Part shown: piece by piece, positions 55,527 to 64,000 of the stretch
Numbering within the stretch: the first letter of the stretch is position 1
Layout: every line of letters starts with the position of its first letter
Translations under genes and position numbers: made by a program
The notes under the pieces: generated by a model
What the model was told of the DNA's origin: nothing
Seen by the model: only the letters and a program-made list of their open reading frames with translations
The model's database searches: none
From: Thauera sedimentorum
Lineage (GTDB): Bacteria > Pseudomonadota > Gammaproteobacteria > Burkholderiales > Rhodocyclaceae
Length of the DNA: 64,000 bases
Assembly (NCBI RefSeq): GCF_014489115.1
Contig: NZ_JACTAH010000001.1
Coordinates: 186,001 to 250,000 of the forward strand
Direction of reading: 5' to 3'

Positions 55527-56239
55527 TAGGACGCGAGCCCGGTCTGCTGGATGTACGCGACGATGTCCGCGGCATACCAGCGGGTCGCGCCGGCGTAGGG
55601 GACGTAGTAACCCTGCGTTGCGTACTCGGCCCACAGGCTGCGCAGCCGCTGCTCGGTCATTGCCCGCGGGTCGACAAGGCCGACGCGGATGTTGAGCAGT
55701 GCGCCGACGAAGTGGAAACCGATCTTGGCGGGGTCGTCGCCACCGGTCAGATGCATGACTTCAAGTAGGGAGAGCGGTTTCCACTGACCATTCTTGCGCT
55801 TGTAGTAGCGGGCATGCGAGCCTTGGGCGAAATGGCTGTGGAAGGCGTCGGTGGGGGGAATCGGCCAACTTATGAAGGCTCCCTCCTGAGCGACGACATC
55901 CTCGTCGTAGGCCCAGTCTACGTTGCCATCGTCCTCGTGTTTGGCCTGGGCCTTCTTCCAGCGCTTGAAGGCTTCGATCTCCTCATCAGCCACGTTCTTC
56001 CAGACACCTGGGGAGCGCCCCTGGCAGAGCGGCAGATCGTCACCCTTGTGGCTCAAGGTTCCGGACAGCGTTTCCGATGGACTGAAACAGGTCTGTGCGA
56101 GCACCGGCCGGCTGGTCAGTGTGACCAGCAAGGGCGCTGCCGACAGCCCGCCGCGCACCAGGCGCCGACGAACGCCCGATACCTCGGTGGTCGGGGGCGC
56201 TTGTTTGACGCGGGGGTCCGGATCGGGAGTCATGGCCAT
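55523..56239 (-). CDS. Secreted protein of the HPr-rel-A locus, unknown function
   Basis: This 238-residue protein has a twin-arginine-like signal VRRRLVRGGLSAAPLLVTLTSRPVLA with probable cleavage before QTCFSP. The mature part carries two Cys and the motif CQGRSPGVWKN, followed by an Asp/Trp-rich region and the C-terminal ALLNIRVGLVDP...YYVPYAGATRWYAADIVAYIQQTG. I recall similar secreted proteins with a GRSPGYWK-type motif next to HprK-like/PqqD-like genes, but no function is known. It is the first gene of the four and could be the substrate or product of the modification. A sigma-54 type promoter lies upstream. ATG 56239 was chosen (AGGAC just before); 56233 is possible. Confidence 0.7.
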   Translation of the reverse strand: MAMTPDPDPRVKQAPPTTEVSGVRRRLVRGGLSAAPLLVTLTSRPVLAQTCFSPSETLSGTLSHKGDDLPLCQGRSPGVWKNVADEEIEAFKRWKKAQAKHEDDGNVDWAYDEDVVAQEGAFISWPIPPTDAFHSHFAQGSHARYYKRKNGQWKPLSLLEVMHLTGGDDPAKIGFHFVGALLNIRVGLVDPRAMTEQRLRSLWAEYATQGYYVPYAGATRWYAADIVAYIQQTGLASY

Positions 56240-56330
56240 GTGTCCTGCCTGATGCCTGTGGTTGATTCTAGGTGCCTGCGAGGGCGCGTGCCGTGATTCA
56301 ATGCACGGGCGCAGTGCGCAGGCGTTTCAA

Positions 56331-56345
56331 GCAACAAGGGTGCCT
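56331..56345 (-). promoter_or_regulatory. Sigma-54 type -24/-12 promoter
   Basis: On the minus strand the sequence is AGGCACCCTTGTTGC, matching the RpoN consensus TGGCAC-N5-TTGC except at the first base, with GG and GC ten bases apart. Transcription would begin near 56319, about 80 nt before the secreted-protein gene. Confidence 0.65.
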
Positions 56346-56350
56346 GAATC

Positions 56351-56363
56351 CATCAAGACCTTA
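56351..56363 (+). promoter_or_regulatory. IHF-like site
   Basis: CATCAAGACCTTA matches the IHF consensus WATCAA-N4-TTR at all but the first fixed position. It lies between the sigma-54 element and the upstream palindrome, where DNA bending would help an enhancer-bound activator reach the polymerase. Confidence 0.45.
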
Positions 56364-56418
56364 TATCTCAATGGCTTGGAAGGAGGAATGGATGCGTCCG
56401 GCGGGATGTGGCCTGCCG

Positions 56419-56439
56419 GGTGTCAACTATTCCGACACC
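56419..56439. promoter_or_regulatory. Upstream palindrome, candidate enhancer-binding-protein site
   Basis: GGTGTC-N9-GACACC is a perfect 6-9-6 inverted repeat centred about 110 bp upstream of the predicted sigma-54 start. This is a typical enhancer position. The activator is not in the window. Confidence 0.5.
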
Positions 56440-56459
56440 TGGCTCAACTCTAGCAGCGC

Positions 56460-57368
56460 CTACAGGCGCCGAATGCCCAGGGAATCGTTCAGGCGGGTGA
56501 CCAGGCGGGTCGCCTCGCCCAGATAGCCGCGGCCGAACAGGTTGAGATGGTTGAGGATGTGGTAGAGGCTGTAGAGCAGCTTGCGTTGCTCGAAGCCTTC
56601 GTTGAGCGGCGCGCGGCGGCGGTAAGCGGCGTGGAAGGCGGAGGGGAAGCCGCCGAAGAGTTCGCTCATGGCGATGTCGGATTCACGGTCGCCGTAATGG
56701 ACCGCAGGGTCGAACAGGGCCGGCGTGCCGTCGGGCAGCACGCCAGCGTTGCCGTGCCACAGGTCGCCGTGCAGCAGGCTGGCGCGCGGGCGGTAGTCGA
56801 GGAAGAGCGCGGGCACGCGCTCGAACAGGCGTTCGCCCTGTTTCTGCAGTTCGCCTGCGAAACCGTGTGCGCGGGCCATGGCGAACTGTGGGCGCAGACG
56901 AAATTCGACGAAGAACTGCGACCAGTTGTCGGTGAGCGTATTGCGTTGCAGGCTGGCGCCGATGTAGTTGTCCGCATGCCAGCCGAACTGCGCGCCGCAG
57001 GCCTCGTGCAGCGCGGCCAGTGTTTCGCCGAACCGGCTGCCTTCCTCGGCGCTGTGCACCGGGCGCAGTTCAAGGTGCTCCAGGATCAGGAAGGCGTGGT
57101 GTTCGTCGGTCGTGCAGCCAACCACCGCCGGGGTGCGGAAGCTGCGGGTGGCGGCGATCGCCGCCAAGCCGTCGGCTTCGGCGGCGAACACCGGCTGCTT
57201 GGCGGCCGTGTCGAGCTTGACGAAGTAGCGCTGGCGGCCGTCGCCGACGACGAAGGTCTCGTGCGTGCAGCCGCCGGCGACCGCGTCGATCTGAGCCAGG
57301 CGGAAGGCGTTGCCGGCCGCCTGGCGGATGGCAGCTTCGATCGGGGCGCGGGCGCTGCGAGCCGGCAT
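56460..57368 (-). CDS. Fructosamine kinase family protein
   Basis: This 302-residue protein has the fold of fructosamine-3-kinase/aminoglycoside phosphotransferase: GGCTHETFVVGDGRQRYFVKLD, AFLILEHLELRP, the catalytic loop LLHGDLWHGNAGVL and the metal-binding DPAVHYGDRESDIAM. Bacterial members phosphorylate ketosamines, which helps repair glycated proteins. It starts 20 bp after the argH stop on the same strand and is probably co-transcribed with it. Confidence 0.9.
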   Translation of the reverse strand: MPARSARAPIEAAIRQAAGNAFRLAQIDAVAGGCTHETFVVGDGRQRYFVKLDTAAKQPVFAAEADGLAAIAATRSFRTPAVVGCTTDEHHAFLILEHLELRPVHSAEEGSRFGETLAALHEACGAQFGWHADNYIGASLQRNTLTDNWSQFFVEFRLRPQFAMARAHGFAGELQKQGERLFERVPALFLDYRPRASLLHGDLWHGNAGVLPDGTPALFDPAVHYGDRESDIAMSELFGGFPSAFHAAYRRRAPLNEGFEQRKLLYSLYHILNHLNLFGRGYLGEATRLVTRLNDSLGIRRL

Positions 57369-57388
57369 CGTCGTGGCGGCCGGGCGGG

Positions 57389-58807
57389 TCAGCCCAGGCG
57401 CGCGCGGGCGCGGGCGACTGCCGCGCGCACCTGCTCCGGGGCCGTGCCGCCGATATGCTTGCGCGAGGCGAGCGAGCCGTCCACGGTGAGTACGCCGAAC
57501 ACGTCCTCGCCCACGCGTTCGGTCGCGCCGGGCACATGGGCCATTGCCGCACGCAGTTCGTCCAGGGTGAATTGCGGCAGGTCGCAACCGCGCACCTCGG
57601 CCGCACGCACCGCGAGGGCCACGGCCTCGTGGGCATCGCGGAAGGGCAGGCCCTTCTTGACCAGGTAGTCGGCCAGGTCGGTGGCGGTGGCGTAGCCCTG
57701 GGTCAGCGCGTCGCGCATGGACTCGGCCTTGACGCGGATGCCGCCGATCATGTCGGCGTAGATGCGCAGGGTGTCGATCACCGTGTCGGCGGTGTCGAAC
57801 AGCGGTTCCTTGTCTTCCTGGTTGTCCTTGTTGTAGGCCAGCGGCTGGCCCTTCATCAGGGTGAGCAGGGCGATCAGGCTGCCATTCACGCGGCCGGTCT
57901 TGCCGCGAACCAACTCGGGTACGTCCGGGTTCTTCTTCTGCGGCATGATGGACGAGCCGGTGCAGAAGCGGTCGGCGAGATCGATGAAGCCCACGCGCGG
58001 GCTCATCCACAGGATGAGCTCTTCCGACAGGCGGGAGAGGTGGGTCATCAGCAGCGCCGAGGCAGCGCAGAATTCGATGGCGAAGTCGCGGTCGCTGACC
58101 GCATCGAGCGAGTTGTAGCAGACCTCGTCGAAGCCCAGTTCGGCGGCGACGAACTCGCGGTCGATCGGGTAGCTGGTGCCGGCCAGCGCGGCGGAGCCCA
58201 GCGGCAGGCGGTTGACCCGCTTGCGGCAGTCGACAAAGCGTTCGGCGTCGCGCCGGCTCATCTCGTAGTAGGCCATCAGGTGGTGGCCGAAGGTCACCGG
58301 CTGAGCCACCTGCAGGTGGGTGAAGCCGGGCATCGGCGTGTCGGCGTGGGCTTCGGCCACGTCGAGCAGGTTCTTCTGGAAGTCGGCGATCAGCACGAGG
58401 ATCTGGTCGATCGCGTCGCGCAGCCACAGGCGGATGTCGGTGGCCACCTGGTCGTTACGGCTGCGCCCGGTGTGCAGGCGCTTGCCGGCATCGCCCACCA
58501 GCGCGGTCAGGCGCTTCTCGATGTTGAGGTGCACGTCCTCGTCGTCCAGGCTCCAGGCGAACTCGCCGCGTTCGATCTCGCCGGCGATCTGCGCCATGCC
58601 GCGTTCGATGTCCGCGAGGTCCTGCGCGCCGATGATGCCCTGGCGGGCGAGCATCTTGGCGTGGGCGAGCGAGCCGCGGATGTCCTGCGCGGCCATGCGC
58701 TGGTCGAAGAACACCGAAGCGGTGTAGCGTTTCACCAGGTCGGAGACGGGTTCGGAAAAGCGCCCGGACCAGGCCTTGGCCGGCTGGGAGGAGGTGGTGT
58801 CTGTCAT
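57389..58807 (-). CDS. argH: Argininosuccinate lyase
   Basis: This 472-residue enzyme cleaves argininosuccinate to arginine and fumarate. It has [51 protein letters not shown] and the superfamily signature [12 protein letters not shown] with the catalytic Ser. It is divergent from algZ, the same neighbourhood as in Pseudomonas. Confidence 0.96.
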   Translation of the reverse strand: MTDTTSSQPAKAWSGRFSEPVSDLVKRYTASVFFDQRMAAQDIRGSLAHAKMLARQGIIGAQDLADIERGMAQIAGEIERGEFAWSLDDEDVHLNIEKRLTALVGDAGKRLHTGRSRNDQVATDIRLWLRDAIDQILVLIADFQKNLLDVAEAHADTPMPGFTHLQVAQPVTFGHHLMAYYEMSRRDAERFVDCRKRVNRLPLGSAALAGTSYPIDREFVAAELGFDEVCYNSLDAVSDRDFAIEFCAASALLMTHLSRLSEELILWMSPRVGFIDLADRFCTGSSIMPQKKNPDVPELVRGKTGRVNGSLIALLTLMKGQPLAYNKDNQEDKEPLFDTADTVIDTLRIYADMIGGIRVKAESMRDALTQGYATATDLADYLVKKGLPFRDAHEAVALAVRAAEVRGCDLPQFTLDELRAAMAHVPGATERVGEDVFGVLTVDGSLASRKHIGGTAPEQVRAAVARARARLG

Positions 58808-58886
58808 AATGTGCGCGATCAGGATGTTTCCGGCCGGACCCGGCCGTTCATGGGGCCGTCGGGTGCGCCGCACCCCGGCTTGAGCG

Positions 58887-59897
58887 ATGCAGAGTATAAA
58901 GCAAAAGGTCCAGCCTCCCTTGCCGCCCGGCGGACTGCCCGATTTCCGCAATCTGGGCGTGCTGCTGCGTCTGTTGCTGCTGGTCAACCTGCTGGTCGTC
59001 GCCACCGTGCTGGTGCAGGCGGACAGTCTCGAACTGTTCATGCCTTCCTTCGTTGCGCTGGCCGGTCGGGTCGCGCTGCCGCTGCTTGCGGTGGTGCTGA
59101 TTCTCTACACCGTGCAGCCCGCGTTTGCGCGGATTTCGCGGCGGGCCGGTGCGGCACTGGTGCTGGCGGTCGTGCTGATCGTGACCGGTACGGCCTATGG
59201 CCTGGCCGGAGAAGGCGCCAGCCTGCAGCGCTGGGTACTGTGGGCGCTTGCCGCGACGGGCGGCGCGCTGCTGTACTTCGATTACCGCAACCGCTTGCTC
59301 TCGCCCGCGCTGACCGAGGCGCGGCTGATGGCGCTCACCGCGCGTATCCGCCCCCATTTCCTGTTCAACAGCCTCAATGCCGTTCTTGGCGTGATCCGCT
59401 CGGACCCCCGGCGTGCGGAGCGTGCGGTAGAGGAACTCGCCGACCTGTTCCGCGTGCTGATGCGCGAGAACCGGGAGCTGGTCCGCCTGGAAGATGAACT
59501 GGCGCTGTGCGAGCGCTACCTCGATCTGGAGCGCCTGCGGCTGGGAGAGCGGCTGCAGGTGCATTGGAATGCCGAGCACTGCCCGCTGGATGCGCTGGTG
59601 CCGCCGTTGCTGTTGCAGCCCTTGCTGGAGAATGCGGTGTATCACGGCATCGAGCCACTCGCGGAAGCCGGCGAGGTCCGGGTGCAGTTGTACCGGCGGG
59701 GCAAGGAACTGCGTATCGAGGTGGATAACCCGGTGTCGGACGCGGAGTCGCATCATGCCGGCAATCGCATGGCGCTCGACAACCTGCGTGAGCGCCTGAT
59801 GCTGTTCTTCGATCTGGAGGCCGGCCTGGAGAGCGAGCGCCGCAACGGCCGCTACCGGGTGCGCATCCGCATGCCATACAGGAGTGCCACGCCATGA
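58887..59897 (+). CDS. algZ: LytS/AlgZ-family sensor histidine kinase
   Basis: This 336-residue inner-membrane protein has four hydrophobic segments (about 24-130) and a His-kinase domain with the phosphoacceptor in [19 protein letters not shown] and the N-box [15 protein letters not shown]. The terminal region [16 protein letters not shown] lacks the usual GxG glycine box, as is known for AlgZ/FimS proteins. It is divergent from argH and overlaps algR by 4 bp (ATGA). In Pseudomonas, AlgZ/AlgR control alginate and the fimU-pilVWXY1Y2E operon, which is also in this window. Confidence 0.88.
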   Translation: MQSIKQKVQPPLPPGGLPDFRNLGVLLRLLLLVNLLVVATVLVQADSLELFMPSFVALAGRVALPLLAVVLILYTVQPAFARISRRAGAALVLAVVLIVTGTAYGLAGEGASLQRWVLWALAATGGALLYFDYRNRLLSPALTEARLMALTARIRPHFLFNSLNAVLGVIRSDPRRAERAVEELADLFRVLMRENRELVRLEDELALCERYLDLERLRLGERLQVHWNAEHCPLDALVPPLLLQPLLENAVYHGIEPLAEAGEVRVQLYRRGKELRIEVDNPVSDAESHHAGNRMALDNLRERLMLFFDLEAGLESERRNGRYRVRIRMPYRSATP

Positions 59898-60673
59898 GCT
59901 CCGTGTCCCGCATCCTGCGTGTGCTGATCGTCGATGACGAGGCACCTGCGCGCAGCCGCCTGCGCGATTTGCTCGGCGACATCGCCGCCACCTGCCCGAC
60001 TTGCATCGTGGGGCTCGCCGCCAATGGTGTGGAGGCTCTCCGCCTGCTTGAAGAGGCGCCTGCCGATGTGGTGCTGGCCGACATCCGCATGCCGGTGATG
60101 GACGGCGTCGAACTCGCGCGCCACCTGCGCCGGCTGGAACCGCCGCCGGCGGTGGTGTTCACCACGGCCTACGACCAGTACGCCGTACAGGCCTTCGAAC
60201 TGGCTGCGGCGGATTATCTGCTCAAGCCGGTGCGCGCCGAGCGGCTGGCCGAAGCGCTGGGCAAGGCGCGCCGCCTGATTGCCCCGTCCGATGCCGCGCT
60301 CGCGGCCCTTGCGCCCGGAGCGCGGCGGCATTTCAGCGTCAGCGAGCGTGGACGCATCCTGCTGGTGCCGGTCGAGGAGGTGGTCTATCTGAAGGCCGAA
60401 CAGAAGTACGTCACCGCGCGTACCGCAGACCGTGAGTACCTGCTCGACGAAGCGCTGGTGCAACTCGAGCAGGAGTTCGGCGAACGCTTCATCCGCATCC
60501 ACCGCAACAGCCTGGTGGCGCGCGCCGCCCTCCAGGGCGTGGAGCGCGCGAGCGAGCCGGACGAGGAGGGGGCGGGCGAGGGGCACTGGCAGGCGCTGCT
60601 CGCCGGTGTGCCAGAGCGCCTGCCGGTGAGCCGCCGGCAATGGCCGGCGGTGAAGCAGTTGTTGGGCCTGTAG
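59894..60673 (+). CDS. algR: LytTR-family response regulator AlgR
   Basis: This 259-residue protein has a receiver domain with D14-D15-E16 and phosphoacceptor D63 (VVLADIRMP), the Lys in YLLKPV, and a C-terminal LytTR DNA-binding domain (VEEVVYLKAEQKYVTART, RIHRNSLVARAALQGV). It is coupled to algZ by a 4-bp overlap. Its TAG stop codon is formed by the left end of the REP-like palindrome at 60669-60741. The minor-pilin operon on the other strand is a likely target. Confidence 0.9.
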   Translation: MSSVSRILRVLIVDDEAPARSRLRDLLGDIAATCPTCIVGLAANGVEALRLLEEAPADVVLADIRMPVMDGVELARHLRRLEPPPAVVFTTAYDQYAVQAFELAAADYLLKPVRAERLAEALGKARRLIAPSDAALAALAPGARRHFSVSERGRILLVPVEEVVYLKAEQKYVTARTADREYLLDEALVQLEQEFGERFIRIHRNSLVARAALQGVERASEPDEEGAGEGHWQALLAGVPERLPVSRRQWPAVKQLLGL

Positions 60674-60741
60674 GAGCGGCCTTGGCCGCGATGCGGCCGT
60701 GGTGCTTCCATAGGACGCATCGCGGCCAAGGCCGCTCCTAC
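60669..60741. repeat. REP-like palindrome, copy 2
   Basis: GTAGGAGCGGCCTTGGCCGC at the left and the inverse at the right form a ~28-bp stem with a short spacer. It is nearly identical to the element at 9238-9308 except in the loop. It overlaps the algR stop codon and precedes the end of ppc on the opposite strand. Confidence 0.8.
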
Positions 60742-60768
60742 ACGATGCACCGCGCAGCGGCGCCGAGT

Positions 60769-63522
<2,754 letters not shown>

Positions 63523-63547
63523 CTTGCTTGTCTTCGGTCCTGTTGGT

Positions 63548-64000
63548 TCAACGGGGTACTGCGCTCAGACGTTCTCGCGCCGTGGCGATCGCCTGTTCCA
63601 GGTACTGGCCGTAAAAGTCGGCCAGCCGCATGCCGACGATCGGTTCAGCCAGCCGCTCGCCGCGCGGGCCGTACACCACCACCGTGGGGGTGAAGCGGAC
63701 CCGTTCGCGCTCGGCAAAACTGCGCTGCGTGCCGCGGCGCCCCTGGAAGTCCACCAGCGGTGCGTCCGAGTCGAGGTCGATCTGGCGGTACAGCGCCGCA
63801 TCGCGGCTGCCTGTCTCGCGTGACATCGGCACCAGGTAGGTGCGCGCCTCTTCGCACCAATGGCAGCCCGACTGGCTGTAGAGCACCACCATCGGCTTGT
63901 CGCTGCGTGCCATCTCCACCGCCTCCAGCTGCAGGTTGCGTGGCGCGGGCAGCTCCAGCGGCGCAGCGCGGAGGGCGAGCGGCATGCATGCTAGAATCGC
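63548..64000 (-). CDS. Periplasmic thioredoxin-like protein, 5' end outside the window
   Basis: The visible part has a thioredoxin fold with CxxC in [16 protein letters not shown], a cis-Pro region [14 protein letters not shown] and the late [13 protein letters not shown]. Upstream of the ATG at 63985 the frame stays open to the window edge and reads [11 protein letters not shown], which fits the core and cleavage site of a signal peptide (before APLELPAP). The true start is therefore probably beyond 64000. It resembles SoxW/DsbD-partner type periplasmic reductases. The C-terminus ends RERLSAVPR. Confidence 0.8.
   Translation of the reverse strand, partial: AILACMPLALRAAPLELPAPRNLQLEAVEMARSDKPMVVLYSQSGCHWCEEARTYLVPMSRETGSRDAALYRQIDLDSDAPLVDFQGRRGTQRSFAERERVRFTPTVVVYGPRGERLAEPIVGMRLADFYGQYLEQAIATARERLSAVPR

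Noticed and set aside
63989..64000. TAGAAT (minus-frame context) at the window end as a promoter
   Set aside because: The frame of the thioredoxin-like gene reads through this sequence as a signal peptide, so it is more likely coding.

Overview
The window is a GC-rich bacterial chromosome segment. Gene content and protein style point to a betaproteobacterium of the Rhodocyclales, close to Thauera/Azoarcus. The support is an assimilatory nitrate reductase next to nirD, a petABC-sspA-sspB block, groESL with a CIRCE operator, 4.5S RNA, an algZ/algR pair beside argH, and a Pseudomonas-like minor-pilin operon. The placement is inferred from protein resemblance alone; no rRNA is present.

Layout. 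0-5.3 kb: end of nirD, nasA, then a chemoreceptor-type signalling protein and a separate NIT-like (nitrate/nitrite sensing) membrane protein. 5.4-9.2 kb: an acyl-CoA operon (crotonase, ADP-forming acyl-CoA synthetase, second crotonase). 9.3-14.3 kb: a conserved protein of unknown function, a nitroreductase, 4.5S RNA, a ZIP metal transporter, cyclopropane fatty acid synthase and a candidate 27-residue protein. 14.5-17.6 kb: dnaX, ybaB/ebfC, recR. 17.8-21.6 kb: cytochrome bc1 (petABC) and sspAB. 21.6-28.4 kb: glycosyltransferase, bacteriohemerythrin, glycine-zipper protein, D-amino-acid dehydrogenase, fbp, tamA. 28.4-33.8 kb: orphan cheD, groESL, a TctDE/QseBC-like two-component pair, tRNA-Phe. 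34-42.2 kb: PhoX-type phosphatase, pirin, azoreductase with a divergent LysR regulator, a PLP-dependent dehydratase with a divergent MocR regulator, a methyltransferase. 42.4-46.1 kb: hemA, prfA, prmC, grxD. 46.2-53.1 kb (minus strand): type IV pilus minor-pilin operon fimU-pilV-pilW-pilX-pilY1-pilY2-pilE, visibly lower in GC than its flanks. 53.3-56.4 kb (minus strand): a four-gene HPr-rel-A type locus (secreted protein, PqqD-like protein, HprK-like kinase, nucleotidyltransferase). 56.5-64 kb: fructosamine-kinase-family protein, argH, algZ, algR, ppc and a periplasmic thioredoxin-like protein cut by the window edge.

The most interesting segment is 53.3-56.4 kb. The four genes overlap by 4 bp at the secreted protein/PqqD and kinase/nucleotidyltransferase junctions and are tightly packed throughout. 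Upstream of them, in the right order and orientation, lie a sigma-54 type -24/-12 element, an IHF-like site and a 6-9-6 palindrome suited to an enhancer-binding protein. This looks like a regulated, export-linked protein or peptide modification system of unknown product. It sits directly upstream of the pilus operon, which itself carries an AlgR-like box, while algZ/algR lie about 6-7 kb away.

Dispersed repeats: two copies of a ~190-bp element with terminal inverted repeats, in opposite orientation (175-366 and 16780-16971); two copies of a ~72-bp REP-like palindrome (9238-9308 and 60669-60741); and a third palindrome family at 23473-23530. In two cases the palindrome supplies the TAG stop codon of the neighbouring gene.
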